From SIG565 sp964607025 (GTDB lineage Bacteria; Bacillota; Clostridia; Oscillospirales; Acutalibacteraceae), in NCBI GenBank assembly GCA_964607025.1, contig CAZSIL010000006.1, positions 5,037 through 69,036 on the forward strand: a DNA stretch of 64,000 bases, in the 5' to 3' direction. The position numbers and the translations under genes were made by a program. This document shows positions 1 to 9,417 of this stretch, piece by piece (the first letter of the stretch is position 1; each line of letters starts with the position of its first letter). A model generated the notes under the pieces. The model worked only from the letters and a program-made list of their open reading frames with translations, made no database searches and was not told where the DNA came from.

Positions 1-32
1 AAAGAGAGCTTAAAAAAGATAATTAAACAAAA

Positions 33-60
33 AAAGAACCGTTCTTCCGAACGGTTCTTT
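33..60 (-). terminator. Terminator of uppP
   Basis: A perfect hairpin (arms AAAGAACCGTTC / GAACGGTTCTTT) lies just past the uppP stop. Read on the minus strand it is followed by a run of T, as an intrinsic terminator requires. Confidence 0.85.
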
Positions 61-68
61 TTATTATT

Positions 69-914
69 CTATACCAATGCGAAATACAGCAAAACAGCGA
101 TACCAAGCGCTATACGGTAATAACCGAAAGCGGCAAAACTGTTTTTCTTCACAAAACCGAGTAAAAATTTAATTGCTAAAAGGGATACAACAAACGAGGT
201 TATCATACCTGCCGCCAAAATTACAATTTCGATACCTGTATATTGGAAGCCGAAATCAAGCACCTTTAAAAGTGATGCTCCAAACATGGTAGGAACAGCT
301 AAATAAAAACTGAATTCCGCTGCCACAGTACGCGAAATGCCTATAAGCATTGCACCGAGTATAGTCGAACCTGAACGCGAGGTGCCCGGTATTACGGCAA
401 GTGCCTGAAAGCAACCTATTAAAAATGCAGTCTTATAGGAAAGCGTCTGCATAGTGGCGATTCTGGGGGCTTTGTTTTTATTGATGGCTTCAATTACTAT
501 AAACGCAATACCATAAACGATAAGTGCTATCGATACGGTTTTGTAGTTAAAGAACAATTCATCAATTTTATCTTCAAAAGGCAGTGCCACCAAAACGGTC
601 GGGATACAAGCCACTATAACTTTAAGCCAAATACTTACCGACTGTTTCTTGATGCCGCAAATATTATGTACGTTTATGATACCTGCACTATCTTTCCTTG
701 TGGTAAAGGGCCAAAGTTTGTTCCAGAACAATAAAATTACTGCAAAAATTGCGCCAAGCTGAATTACAACATTGAACATTTCAAGGAACGCATCAGACAC
801 ACCGAGTTTTATAAACTCATCGGCTAAAATCAGGTGACCCGTGCTCGATATAGGCAACCACTCGGTAATACCTTCGATAATACCAAGCAGTATCGCTTTA
901 AAAACATCTATCAT
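69..914 (-). CDS. uppP: Undecaprenyl-diphosphatase (BacA/UppP family)
   Basis: This integral membrane enzyme dephosphorylates undecaprenyl diphosphate so the lipid carrier can be reused for peptidoglycan and wall polymers; the family is linked to bacitracin tolerance. The 281-aa length is normal. Both signature motifs are visible: EGITEWLPISSTGHL near residues 14-28 and PGTSRSGSTI near 175-184, with several hydrophobic segments. The ATG at 914 is preceded by AAAGGAG at good spacing. It has its own promoter between it and glgA, so it is probably not simply the last gene of the glycogen operon. Confidence 0.95.
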   Translation of the reverse strand: MIDVFKAILLGIIEGITEWLPISSTGHLILADEFIKLGVSDAFLEMFNVVIQLGAIFAVILLFWNKLWPFTTRKDSAGIINVHNICGIKKQSVSIWLKVIVACIPTVLVALPFEDKIDELFFNYKTVSIALIVYGIAFIVIEAINKNKAPRIATMQTLSYKTAFLIGCFQALAVIPGTSRSGSTILGAMLIGISRTVAAEFSFYLAVPTMFGASLLKVLDFGFQYTGIEIVILAAGMITSFVVSLLAIKFLLGFVKKNSFAAFGYYRIALGIAVLLYFALV

Positions 915-946
915 AAGAAACCATCTCCTTTAAAGAGTGTTTTATG

Positions 947-975
947 ATTTTAACACAAAACACGCTAAAAGTAAA
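947..975 (-). promoter_or_regulatory. Sigma-A-type promoter of uppP
   Basis: On the minus strand TTTACT (970-975), a 17-nt spacer and TAAAAT (947-952) form a reasonable housekeeping promoter. It starts immediately downstream of the glgA stop codon. Confidence 0.5.
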
Positions 976-2400
976 TCATTTTATTAACATACTTTTATAA
1001 AGCTTTATATATTCCCCTGCTGATTTAGCCCAGCTGTTATCACATTCCATAGCGCGTTTTTTAAGGGTATTCCAACCGTCGCGGTTAGAATAATAACCCT
1101 CGAGGGCGCGCCAAACGGCATTTTCCATATCGTGAGCATTATAAATTTTAAAGGTAAAACCGTTACCTTCCCCGTCACCCGAGTCGCGAATTGTATCGTT
1201 AAGTCCTCCCGTTTGCCGTACAATCGGAATTGTGCCGTAACGAAGCGCCACCATTTGCGCGAGTCCGCACGGCTCACTCTTGCTTGGCATTAAGAAAATA
1301 TCGGCACCCGCGTATATCTTGTGGGCAAGTTCGGGGATAAAGCCCGTGCGAAGAGCCACTTTGTGTGGATATTTTGCCGCCATTTCAGAGAAAAACTGCT
1401 CGTATTTCCATTCACCCGAACCAAGAATTACAACCTGAACGTTACTATTTGCAATTTCCTCAAAAACGTGTTGCACCAAATCAAAGCCCTTGTGGTCAAC
1501 AAGACGGGAAACTATGCCGATAACGGCGGTATCACGGTTTTCGGGCAGTCCCATTTCTCGTTGCAAACCGAGTTTGTTGGCTTCTTTGCCCGACATATCA
1601 TCAGCAGAAAACGGCGCAAATATCATCGGGTCTTTTTCGGGGTTATAAACATCATAATCGATACCATTTACAATACCGGTTAGTTTATGCGACAGATGGC
1701 GCAAAATACCGTCAAGCCCGTGAGCATAATATGAGTCCATTATTTCGTGGGCATAGGTCGGCGATACGGTTGAAATTTTATCCGACGCACAAAATGCGCC
1801 TTTCATAAAGTTTACGCAACCGTCAAAATCAAGTACCTTCTCATCATCTATAGGCATACCGAGAACGTCCCCCAATATCTCATAGCCATATTTACCCTGA
1901 TATTGTATATTATGAACTGTATAAAGGGTTTTAATATCACGATAGAAGTCATTATCGCGGTAAAAAGAGTTAAGATAAATCGGAACCATTGCGGTCTGCC
2001 AGTCGTTACAATGAATAACGTCGGGCTTAAAGTCAATATGCGGTAAAATCTCAAGCACGGCACGAGAAAAAAATGCAAATCTCTCGGCATCATCATAATG
2101 GCCGTAAAGACCGTCGCGCTTAAAATAATACTGGTTATCGATAAAGTAGTAAATAACACCGTCACGCTTTGCTTCAAAAATGCCGCAATACTGTCTGCGC
2201 CAGGAAACAGGCACAGTAATAGACGTTATAAACTTCATCTCGTTTTTTAATTCTTCTTTAATACTGCTGTAAAGCGGTAGCACCACGCGACAACCTATAA
2301 GGCGGCGGCGAAGCGCTTTGGGAAGAGCTCCTGCAACGTCGGCAAGTCCACCCGACATAGCAAAAGGATACGCTTCACTTGCGGCATATAAAACTTTCAT
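976..2400 (-). CDS. glgA: Glycogen synthase (ADP-glucose, GT5)
   Basis: GlgA transfers glucose from ADP-glucose to the non-reducing end of growing alpha-1,4-glucan. The 474-aa length is standard for bacterial GlgA. The N-terminal GGLADVAGALPKAL motif, the HNIQYQG region and the C-terminal SEPCGLAQMVALRYG donor-binding motif are all present. At the position of E. coli Lys15 (KTGGL) this protein has Met (MSGGL); non-Lys residues here are, as far as I recall, common in clostridial GlgA, so activity is still expected. It is the last gene of the glgB-C-D-A run, 3 nt after glgD. Confidence 0.95.
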   Translation of the reverse strand: MKVLYAASEAYPFAMSGGLADVAGALPKALRRRLIGCRVVLPLYSSIKEELKNEMKFITSITVPVSWRRQYCGIFEAKRDGVIYYFIDNQYYFKRDGLYGHYDDAERFAFFSRAVLEILPHIDFKPDVIHCNDWQTAMVPIYLNSFYRDNDFYRDIKTLYTVHNIQYQGKYGYEILGDVLGMPIDDEKVLDFDGCVNFMKGAFCASDKISTVSPTYAHEIMDSYYAHGLDGILRHLSHKLTGIVNGIDYDVYNPEKDPMIFAPFSADDMSGKEANKLGLQREMGLPENRDTAVIGIVSRLVDHKGFDLVQHVFEEIANSNVQVVILGSGEWKYEQFFSEMAAKYPHKVALRTGFIPELAHKIYAGADIFLMPSKSEPCGLAQMVALRYGTIPIVRQTGGLNDTIRDSGDGEGNGFTFKIYNAHDMENAVWRALEGYYSNRDGWNTLKKRAMECDNSWAKSAGEYIKLYKSMLIK

Positions 2401-2403
2401 AAA

Positions 2404-3522
2404 CTATATTTCCTTTCCTTTGCCAATGAATACATATTTTTTGTCGGTACCCATAAGCGTAACGCCATCGGATATCCGCACACCCTTATCAGCAGTTACG
2501 TTTTTAAGTACAGAATTTTTACCTACTTTTGTACCTTGCATAAGTATACAGTTTTCAATAGCAGCTCCTTTTTCTACCGTAACACCGCGGAAAAGAATAC
2601 TGTTTTTAACAGTACCTTCAATAACACAACCGTTACCTATAAGCGAGTTTTCTACTGCGGCAGAAATGCCGTAACGTGTCGGCATATCGTCACGCGTTTT
2701 TGTGTAAACAGGACGGTCAGTGTTAAATAACTCACGGCGGACATCCGTTTCAAGCAACCGTTTACTGATGGTAACGTAACTGTCGGCGCTATCAATAACC
2801 TCGGCGAAGGTATCAACACTATAGGCGAGCATTTTCATCCTGCCAACCTTGGGTATAAATACGTCGCGCGTAAGACTCACCGAACTTTTGCGAGAAGCCG
2901 AAATTATCCAGTCAATTAACAGTTCTCGCTTAATAACGAATATATCGAGCGAAAAATTAACGTCTTCCTGCCTCTTTTCTGCAGTTTCAATATTGGTAAC
3001 CCAATTATCATTATCGGTTTCGAGAATCATAATATCCTTTTCATTAAAAGGTAATCTACCCGTTTTACAGGCAACAGTAACGTCGGCACCGCTTAATTTA
3101 TGGCGGTTAATCATATCTTCAACATCGATATTGCTTACCACGTCGGCGTCGCACATAACAACGTATTCTTCAGTGCTGCGTTCCAAAAAGGTCATAATTC
3201 CCGCTAAAGCATCAACGTGTCCGCGGAAAATATTCATTTTATAACTGCTATATGGCGGCAAAATAAATATACCGCCGTTTTTACGGTCAAGGTCCCAAGA
3301 CTTGCCCGAGCCCAAATGGTCCATCAATGACTGATAGTTTTCTCTCGTTATTATACCCACCTTTGAAATACCGGCGTTTACAAGGTTAGAGAGCGAAAAA
3401 TCAACAAGGCGGTATCTTCCGCCAAAGGGAATAGATGCCATTGAACGTTTTTCGGTAAGCTCACTAATTAAATTGTCGTGCACGTTTGCAAAAATAATTC
3501 CTAAAGCACTGTTTGTAATCAT
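2404..3522 (-). CDS. glgD: GlgD, regulatory-type ADP-glucose pyrophosphorylase subunit
   Basis: This is the second subunit of the Firmicutes ADP-glucose pyrophosphorylase, which pairs with GlgC and modulates it. The protein (372 aa) has the nucleotidyltransferase fold, with FGGRYRLVDFSLSN and a left-handed beta-helix C-terminus. It lacks the GGxGxRL nucleotide-binding loop seen in GlgC: its N-terminus reads ANVHDNLISELTEKR instead. That identifies it as GlgD and suggests it is catalytically weak or inactive. Its ATG overlaps the glgC stop by 4 nt (ATGA), so the two are probably translationally coupled. Confidence 0.93.
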   Translation of the reverse strand: MITNSALGIIFANVHDNLISELTEKRSMASIPFGGRYRLVDFSLSNLVNAGISKVGIITRENYQSLMDHLGSGKSWDLDRKNGGIFILPPYSSYKMNIFRGHVDALAGIMTFLERSTEEYVVMCDADVVSNIDVEDMINRHKLSGADVTVACKTGRLPFNEKDIMILETDNDNWVTNIETAEKRQEDVNFSLDIFVIKRELLIDWIISASRKSSVSLTRDVFIPKVGRMKMLAYSVDTFAEVIDSADSYVTISKRLLETDVRRELFNTDRPVYTKTRDDMPTRYGISAAVENSLIGNGCVIEGTVKNSILFRGVTVEKGAAIENCILMQGTKVGKNSVLKNVTADKGVRISDGVTLMGTDKKYVFIGKGKEI

Positions 3523-4745
3523 ATCTGCTCACCGTCCTTTACGTCTTCCTTTATCATTTTGGCGGCGCCTATTTTAGCGCCTTTTCCAATTTTAAGATTA
3601 TCACCGATAACGGTAATGCCCCAACTTTCAGCGTCCCTCAGCGCTTCGGGACTCTCACCTATTTCAGCATCTTCGCCGATTACGGCATTTTCGGCAATTA
3701 TGGCATAGCGCACTTTAGCGCCTTTCTTGATAACTGCGCCGGGTAAAACGAGTGAATACTCAACCGATGCGCCCTCCTCAACAGTTACGTTTTCAAAAAG
3801 CACCGAAAAATCAAGTTTACCCTCAACAAAACATCCGTCTGTAACAAGGGAATTTTCAACCTTTGCCGTATTAGATATATACTGCGGCGGTAAGCATTGT
3901 GTGCGGGAATATATTTTCCACTTTCTATCGGCTAAATTTAGGTCGATTTTGGGATTGAGCAGGTCAAGATTTGCATCCCATAGCGACTCTACCGTACCAA
4001 CATCCTTCCAATAATCGTCAAAGCGATAAACCATAAGTTTTTCGCCGCCATTTAACATAGCAGGGATTACGTCTTTACCAAAGTCGTTCGAAGAATTAGG
4101 ATTATTTTCATCCGCAGTTAAGTATTCGCGCAGTTTTTCCCACTTGAATACGTAAATACCCATCGAAGCGAGTGTACTTTTGGGATTCTTCGGCTTTTCT
4201 TCAAATTCATAAATTTTACCATCATCAGTCGCGTTCATAATACCGAAACGACTTGCTTCTTCTTTTGTTACGTTAAGTACGGCGATGGTAGCATCGGAAT
4301 CGGTAGCTCTGTGTTGCTCTATCATTTTGGAGTAATCCATTTTATAGATATGGTCACCTGATAATATCAGCACATATTCGGGATTGTAGCGCTCGATGAA
4401 ATTCATATTCTGATAAATTGCATTAGCCGTACCCTTATACCAGTCACCACCGCGGCTTTTCTGATACGGCGGCAAAACGTGTACACCGCGGCCCAGTCGG
4501 TCAAGGTCCCATGGTTTTCCCGAGCCAATATAATCGTTGAGTTCAAGCGGTTGATACTGCGTTAGAACTCCAACGGTATCAATGCCCGAATTTATGCAGT
4601 TGGATAGCGGAAAATCAATAATTCGGTATTTCCCGCCGTATGGAACTGCGGGTTTTGCAATCTTTTGGGTTAGTACGCCAAGGCGGCTGCCCTGACCACC
4701 CGCCAAGAGCATTGCTACACATTCTACTTTTTTCAAGGCTTCCAT
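3519..4745 (-). CDS. glgC: Glucose-1-phosphate adenylyltransferase (ADP-glucose pyrophosphorylase)
   Basis: GlgC makes ADP-glucose and pyrophosphate from ATP and glucose-1-phosphate, the committed step of bacterial glycogen synthesis. The 408-aa product carries the intact LAGGQGSRLGVLT nucleotide loop, the KPAVPYGGKYRIIDFPLSN substrate segment, LSGDHIYKMDY around the metal-binding Asp, and a C-terminal hexapeptide-repeat beta-helix. It follows glgB by about 20 nt and overlaps glgD by 4 nt. Confidence 0.96.
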   Translation of the reverse strand: MEALKKVECVAMLLAGGQGSRLGVLTQKIAKPAVPYGGKYRIIDFPLSNCINSGIDTVGVLTQYQPLELNDYIGSGKPWDLDRLGRGVHVLPPYQKSRGGDWYKGTANAIYQNMNFIERYNPEYVLILSGDHIYKMDYSKMIEQHRATDSDATIAVLNVTKEEASRFGIMNATDDGKIYEFEEKPKNPKSTLASMGIYVFKWEKLREYLTADENNPNSSNDFGKDVIPAMLNGGEKLMVYRFDDYWKDVGTVESLWDANLDLLNPKIDLNLADRKWKIYSRTQCLPPQYISNTAKVENSLVTDGCFVEGKLDFSVLFENVTVEEGASVEYSLVLPGAVIKKGAKVRYAIIAENAVIGEDAEIGESPEALRDAESWGITVIGDNLKIGKGAKIGAAKMIKEDVKDGEQI

Positions 4746-4766
4746 CTCCTTAATTTAACACAAACT

Positions 4767-6629
4767 CTATTTTTTGTGTTTTGTTTTTTTATAATAGGTT
4801 ACGCTTGTGGGGGGTATATCTAAACAAACGGAATTTTCATATCCATTTATTGCGGTTTTAGTTGACCTGACCGACGGCATTTTCTCGGGTGTTTTGCCTG
4901 CGAAAATTTCCCAATCGGTCGAAAAAACGGGTTTGTATCTGCCCGATAGATTTACACCGATGCGATAGTTTTTGCGTTCTACGGGGGTGAAATTGCAAAC
5001 CGCAATAATTTCTTCACCCTTTTTATTTTTTCGGCTAAAAGCGATTACCGAGTTTTTATCATCTTCGTGGGTAATCCACTTAAAACCCTCCCAAGAAAAA
5101 TCTATTTCCCAAAACTCAGAGTGGGATAAATAAAAGTGATTAATGGCTTTCACAAACTCTTTAAAAGTTTTATGATACGGATAATCAAGCAAATTCCACT
5201 GTAATGATTCCTTCTCGTTCCACTCATCAAACTGCGCAAATTCCTGCCCCATAAACATAAGTTTTTTGCCGGGGTGAGCCATCATAAATCCGAAAAACGT
5301 TTTAAGTTCAGCGAATTTTTGCTCATATTCTCCCCACATTTTGCCTATCATAGAGCGTTTTAAGTGCACCACCTCGTCGTGAGATATGGGAAGTATAAAG
5401 TTTTCTGAAAAAGCATACATAAACGAAAAGGTTATGCAGTTATGATTATATCTTCTGAAATACGGGTCCATCTCCATATATCGCAGCATATCGTTCATCC
5501 AGCCCATATTCCATTTAAAGTTAAATCCAAGCCCACCGTCTATTCTGGGTTTTGTCACGTTCGGCCAGGCAGTAGATTCTTCGGCTATCATAAAAACAGA
5601 ACCATCGGTATCGTTTACCGCTTCGTTTACGCGGCGCAGCAGTTCTATGGCTTCTAAATTTTCTTTTCCGCCAAGTCCGTTAGGCAACCACTCGCCATCA
5701 GGTCTGTTATAGTCAAGATAAAGCATCGAAGCCACCGCGTCAACACGTATGCCGTCAATATGGTATTCGCGTATCCAATAAACAGCGCTGGACATTAAAA
5801 AACTCATAACTTCAACTTTTCCGTAGTCGAAAACGGCGGTGCCCCACTCTTTGTGTTCGCCTTTTCTTGTATCTTCATATTCATAACAGGCGGTTCCGTC
5901 AAAACGGTAGAGTCCGCACTCATCCTTCGGAAAATGGGCGGGTACCCAATCAAGTATCACACCGATACCATTATTATGCAAAATATTAACAAACTGCATA
6001 AAATCATGTGGTGTGCCAAAACGAGACGTCGGTGCGAAATAACCGGTGCACTGATATCCCCAAGAACCGTCAAACGGATGCTCGGTGATAGGCATAATCT
6101 CTACAAAATTGTAGCCCATATCGGTAACGTAATCTGCCAAACGCTCGGCTATATCGGCATAATTTAAGTATTGTTCGCCGTTTTTTTGCCAAGAGCCCAA
6201 ATGAACTTCATATATATTCATCGGTGTATTATACATATCCCGCAACTTACGTCCCGCAATATATTCTTCATCCTGCCAACAAAATCCCGATATATCATAA
6301 ATCTTAGAGCTGTTTGCAGGTGCCGTTTCAAAATGGTGTGCATACGGGTCACTCTTCAAAACGGTTCTGCCCTGCTTTTCGGTTATGGCATATTTATAAT
6401 TGTCAAATTGTTTTACACCCGCGATTTCGCATTCCCAAATACCGTCGGTTATCTTATGCATTGGATTATTCTGTGCGTTCCAGCCGTTAAAATCACCTAC
6501 AACACAAACTCGCTCGGCATTCGGCGCCCAAACTCTGAAAACGGCGATATCTTTACAAAGAAAAGAACCCAAAAATTTATATGCATTAGAACAAAGCTCG
6601 GTATGAAAGCTTTTTAAACTGTCCTTCAT
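4767..6629 (-). CDS. glgB: 1,4-alpha-glucan branching enzyme (GH13)
   Basis: GlgB cuts alpha-1,4-glucan and re-attaches the fragment by an alpha-1,6 bond. An N-terminal CBM48-like region (RVWAPNAERVCVVGDFNGW) is followed by the GH13 barrel. The nucleophile Asp lies in GIRVDAVASMLY, the acid/base Glu in MIAEESTAWP, and the transition-state Asp in the ISHDEVVHLK region. A TTG upstream at 6653 would add 8 residues, but the ATG at 6629 sits 10 nt after GAGGG and gives the usual N-terminus, so I chose it (620 aa). It is the promoter-proximal gene of the glycogen operon. Confidence 0.95.
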   Translation of the reverse strand: MKDSLKSFHTELCSNAYKFLGSFLCKDIAVFRVWAPNAERVCVVGDFNGWNAQNNPMHKITDGIWECEIAGVKQFDNYKYAITEKQGRTVLKSDPYAHHFETAPANSSKIYDISGFCWQDEEYIAGRKLRDMYNTPMNIYEVHLGSWQKNGEQYLNYADIAERLADYVTDMGYNFVEIMPITEHPFDGSWGYQCTGYFAPTSRFGTPHDFMQFVNILHNNGIGVILDWVPAHFPKDECGLYRFDGTACYEYEDTRKGEHKEWGTAVFDYGKVEVMSFLMSSAVYWIREYHIDGIRVDAVASMLYLDYNRPDGEWLPNGLGGKENLEAIELLRRVNEAVNDTDGSVFMIAEESTAWPNVTKPRIDGGLGFNFKWNMGWMNDMLRYMEMDPYFRRYNHNCITFSFMYAFSENFILPISHDEVVHLKRSMIGKMWGEYEQKFAELKTFFGFMMAHPGKKLMFMGQEFAQFDEWNEKESLQWNLLDYPYHKTFKEFVKAINHFYLSHSEFWEIDFSWEGFKWITHEDDKNSVIAFSRKNKKGEEIIAVCNFTPVERKNYRIGVNLSGRYKPVFSTDWEIFAGKTPEKMPSVRSTKTAINGYENSVCLDIPPTSVTYYKKTKHKK

Positions 6630-6673
6630 TAAATAGAAACCCTCATTTTGCAAACAACACTTTTATATATATT

Positions 6674-6702
6674 ATTGTACCACGTCAAATATCTTTTTTC
6701 AA
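6674..6702 (-). promoter_or_regulatory. Promoter of the glgBCDA operon
   Basis: On the minus strand TTGAAA (6697-6702), exactly 17 nt, then TACAAT (6674-6679): a good housekeeping promoter about 45 nt upstream of the glgB start. Confidence 0.65.
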
Positions 6703-6800
6703 TATAATTTTTGTAAAAAATAAAACACTGCAACAATATTTAGTGTTCAAATTTTGTGCAATATTCACAAAAATCGACAGGGTTTTACAAATAGATACGA

Positions 6801-6828
6801 AAAGGGCACCGAATTTTCGGTACCCTTT
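6801..6828 (-). terminator. Terminator of the flippase gene
   Basis: A 13-bp hairpin directly follows the flippase stop. It pairs completely on the minus-strand RNA because its one odd position is a U-G pair, and it ends in CCCUUUU. Confidence 0.75.
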
Positions 6829-6832
6829 GTAT

Positions 6833-8227
6833 TTAATCCTTTTTTAGAATTTTTTTAATTAGCTGAGTTAACATTTTAAAATTAATAACTACCGTCACTG
6901 TAAGGCAAAGTATTTGAAGTGGCAACCAGAAGGGTAGTTCGAGTATCATAATAACGGTTTGAATAAGCATAATAAATGAATTTATTAAAACTCGATATGA
7001 AGAAAGGTTTATATCCTTATCGTTCCTTTTAATATCTATCGCCCGTGCGAGATAAACCACAAAGTAACTGATACACGTAGCAACCGCTGCGCCCTGCACA
7101 CCCATGAAATGTATCAAAATTCCGTTAAGTATAATATTGATTACCGCACCCGCAACAGTTGTTGTAAGCGTTGCAACATTTTTCTTCTGAGCCAAATAAA
7201 TATTGCCCATAAACACAACAAAGCAAGAATAAACCGTTGCAAAAATAAGGGTTGGAATATACTGCCATGATTCGTAATAACTTTCCGCCAAAAGTAGTTT
7301 GGTAACAAGTTTAGCGGTTAGTATCAATACCGAACCCACAACGAAAATTGCGCCTTGGAAAGACCGAAAAATATCGGAATAGAACTCGTTTCTCGATTTA
7401 CTCTTATTCTCACTCACCGCCGAGATTTGCCACGCATCAAGGAATATTGCCGACACAAGAGTTAAAATAGTGGGGATTTTATAGGAGGCAGCGTAAAGCC
7501 CGTTTGCCGAATTACCTATCATATATTTAACAAAATAGCGGTCAGAGACGTTTACAACCCACCAAAGAAGTGACGTCGGCATAAGCGGCAGCGAAAAACG
7601 AATCATTTGTTTTGTAACCGCGAAATTTAGTTTCCTGAACGATATATTTTTGTACGCCTTGCTTCCTAAAATTAGGAATAGCACCGAGCAAAAATCAGCA
7701 ATAATTATCGCCAACATATAGCCGACAATTCCCATTTTAAGCGGAATTAAGAAGATTATTGTTAAAGCGCAGGTCATAAATGTGGAGAAAATGCCATCAG
7801 CCGCATACAGTTTTGCTCTGTTATCGCTTCGCACAAAGAAACTGCAAACGTGGCGAAGCGCCGACATAAGTATGTGCGCATAAAAAAGCACAATATAGCG
7901 TTTAAGGTCTTCCACCAACATAATAAGCGGCGCGGCAAGTAGCAGAACGCCAAAACCGATACCAACCGATACAAGCCCCGTTGTTAAAACGTCATGTTGT
8001 TTGTAGTCGTCATCAAGCCCAAAGCGGATAACGGCGTTTGTAATGCCGAGCATTGCGATGGGGAGCAGTAAGCTCGCGCTGTTTATTATAATGTCCAATA
8101 AACCGAACTCATCGGTTTGCATTGCTCGGCTGTAAAAGAATACCATTATAAAGGACAGTATCTTTGAGCCGAAGGTTCCTATGGCAAAAATTGCGGTGTT
8201 TTTTGCCAAGTTTTTATACTTGTTCAA
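6833..8227 (-). CDS. Polysaccharide flippase, Wzx/MOP superfamily
   Basis: This 464-aa protein has 12-14 predicted hydrophobic segments and the N-terminal pattern of the polysaccharide biosynthesis (Wzx/RfbX) branch of the MOP exporters (NTAIFAIGTFGSKILSFIMVFFYSRAM). Such proteins flip lipid-linked saccharides across the membrane. The start is a TTG 8-9 nt after AAGAGG; no nearby ATG is better. It is 13 nt downstream of the small exporter gene and so probably cotranscribed with it. No glycosyltransferases lie nearby, so the substrate cannot be inferred. Confidence 0.85.
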   Translation of the reverse strand: MNKYKNLAKNTAIFAIGTFGSKILSFIMVFFYSRAMQTDEFGLLDIIINSASLLLPIAMLGITNAVIRFGLDDDYKQHDVLTTGLVSVGIGFGVLLLAAPLIMLVEDLKRYIVLFYAHILMSALRHVCSFFVRSDNRAKLYAADGIFSTFMTCALTIIFLIPLKMGIVGYMLAIIIADFCSVLFLILGSKAYKNISFRKLNFAVTKQMIRFSLPLMPTSLLWWVVNVSDRYFVKYMIGNSANGLYAASYKIPTILTLVSAIFLDAWQISAVSENKSKSRNEFYSDIFRSFQGAIFVVGSVLILTAKLVTKLLLAESYYESWQYIPTLIFATVYSCFVVFMGNIYLAQKKNVATLTTTVAGAVINIILNGILIHFMGVQGAAVATCISYFVVYLARAIDIKRNDKDINLSSYRVLINSFIMLIQTVIMILELPFWLPLQILCLTVTVVINFKMLTQLIKKILKKD

Positions 8228-8240
8228 ATTTTTTTACCTC

Positions 8241-8741
8241 TTATAAAAACAGAGTTGCAAAAATGCTTGGAAATGCATAGAAAATAATGCTCATAATGGC
8301 GGCGGCTATCAGCACACCGCAAATAATGGCTACAATGGCTTTTTTAAATTTAATGCCGAGCAGTGCGGCGAGTAACGCGCCCGTCCAGGCACCTGTACCG
8401 GGCAAAGGAATACCAACAAATATCATAAGCCCCCAAAACTCGCCTTTTTCTAATTTATCACGTTTTGCAAGGGTTTTATTTTCGAGTTTTTCTACAATAG
8501 GATTGAAAAGCTTTGTTGTTTTCATCCAGTTGAATATTGGAATAATTAAAAGTAAAATAAATGGAATAGGCAAAAGATTCCCCACAATACAAAGAAGCAG
8601 AGCGGGTAAAAAATCAAGCCCCATAACCGCTGCTATCGGAATACCGCCGCGCAGTTCCACTATCGGCAACATTGATACCAAAAATGCAATTATTTCGCGT
8701 GGCAACGGCAAATTCTGAAACCAACTAACTATAGCATCCAT
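8241..8741 (-). CDS. Small multidrug-export family membrane protein (COG2426-like)
   Basis: The 166-aa membrane protein matches the Sm_multidrug_ex (COG2426) pattern: MLPIVELRGGIPIAAVMGLDF near the N-terminus and GIPLPGTGAWTGALLAALLGI in the middle, with four to five hydrophobic segments. The actual function of this family is poorly defined, and the name is historical. The ATG at 8741 sits 7 nt after AAGGGG and is preferred over an upstream in-frame start that would add 7 residues. Confidence 0.85.
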   Translation of the reverse strand: MDAIVSWFQNLPLPREIIAFLVSMLPIVELRGGIPIAAVMGLDFLPALLLCIVGNLLPIPFILLLIIPIFNWMKTTKLFNPIVEKLENKTLAKRDKLEKGEFWGLMIFVGIPLPGTGAWTGALLAALLGIKFKKAIVAIICGVLIAAAIMSIIFYAFPSIFATLFL

Positions 8742-8810
8742 AAAAAAACCCCTTAAAAACATTTTATACTATAAGAGTATAACATAAATGGAAATTTAAT
8801 TCAATAATAT

Positions 8811-8872
8811 TTAGGATTTAGGATTTGGGATTTAGGGATTAGAAAAACGGGCAGAAGAATCTGCCCGTTTTT
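8811..8872. repeat. GGATTTAGG-type repeat with hairpin, left copy
   Basis: About 32 bp of imperfect TTAGGATT/GGGATTTAGGG units run directly into a hairpin (arms AAAAACGGGCAG / CTGCCCGTTTTT, 8843-8872). An inverted copy with the same order of parts lies at 9694-9755. The hairpin also serves as a terminator for the XRE gene at 8874. Confidence 0.8.
8843..8872. terminator. Bidirectional terminator after the XRE genes
   Basis: A 12-bp stem with a 6-nt loop, flanked by A and T runs, ends 1 nt before the stop codon of the minus-strand XRE gene. It should terminate that transcript. Confidence 0.75.
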
Positions 8873-8873
8873 G

Positions 8874-9116
8874 TTATTTAATTTCTTGTTCTAAATTATC
8901 AAAATCAGGTGTAGAGAAAAATTCCCCTAAAGTTATGTCCAAACCATCGCAAAATTTCTTGATTGTAATTATTGATATATCACGCCTTTTTGCATCCATC
9001 ATACTGTATGCCGTAGACGGAGTAACACCCGAAATATTTGCGAGTTCATTGATTTTTATGTTTCTTTCTTTGCAAAGTTCCTTGAATCGTTTAGCAACAA
9101 TATCTTTTACATTCAT
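8874..9116 (-). CDS. XRE-family helix-turn-helix regulator
   Basis: This 80-aa protein is almost entirely a Cro/C1-type HTH: VAKRFKELCKERNIKINELA, then the recognition region SGVTPSTAYSMMDAKR and DISIITIKKFCDGLDITLGEFF. A longer reading frame begins at 9179, but that overlaps the upstream regulator gene. The ATG at 9116, 20 nt after that gene's stop, gives a family-length protein. It is the second of two tandem XRE genes on the minus strand inside a repeat-bounded cassette. Confidence 0.85.
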   Translation of the reverse strand: MNVKDIVAKRFKELCKERNIKINELANISGVTPSTAYSMMDAKRRDISIITIKKFCDGLDITLGEFFSTPDFDNLEQEIK

Positions 9117-9135
9117 TATTTTTACCACAAAAATA

Positions 9136-9366
9136 TTATTTTGCGTTTTTGTATGGTACAAATTCCAACAAATCTTCAATTTTGCAATTTAATGCACTGC
9201 AAATTCTTGAAAGCACATCTGTATCAAGTCTTTTTATATTGTTTTTGCAATAATTATTTATTTGAGTCCTTTGCATTTCGGCTTTGTGGCTTAATTTATT
9301 TTTACTAATACCCTTTTGTTTTATAAGTTCATCTAATTTAATTATGATTTTTCCATACTGTTCCAT
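9136..9366 (-). CDS. XRE-family helix-turn-helix regulator
   Basis: This 76-aa protein is a single HTH domain (IIIKLDELIKQKGISKNKLS, AEMQRTQINNYCKN, DVLSRICSALNCKIEDLLEF), like small transcription factors of the YozG/helix-turn-helix XRE type. The ATG at 9366 has GGGG about 9 nt upstream; an in-frame TTG at 9381 is less likely. It is divergent from the small plus-strand gene at 9481, and the shared intergenic region carries palindromes that could be its operator. Confidence 0.85.
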   Translation of the reverse strand: MEQYGKIIIKLDELIKQKGISKNKLSHKAEMQRTQINNYCKNNIKRLDTDVLSRICSALNCKIEDLLEFVPYKNAK

Positions 9367-9387
9367 ATTATCAAACCCCAAAAATTA

Positions 9388-9417
9388 TTGACAAGTATAG
9401 TTTACACAAGTTACAAT
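9388..9417 (+). promoter_or_regulatory. Promoter of the 65-aa ORF
   Basis: TTGACA (9388-9393), 18 nt and TACAAT (9412-9417) form a strong sigma-A-type promoter pointing at the ORF at 9481. Confidence 0.65.
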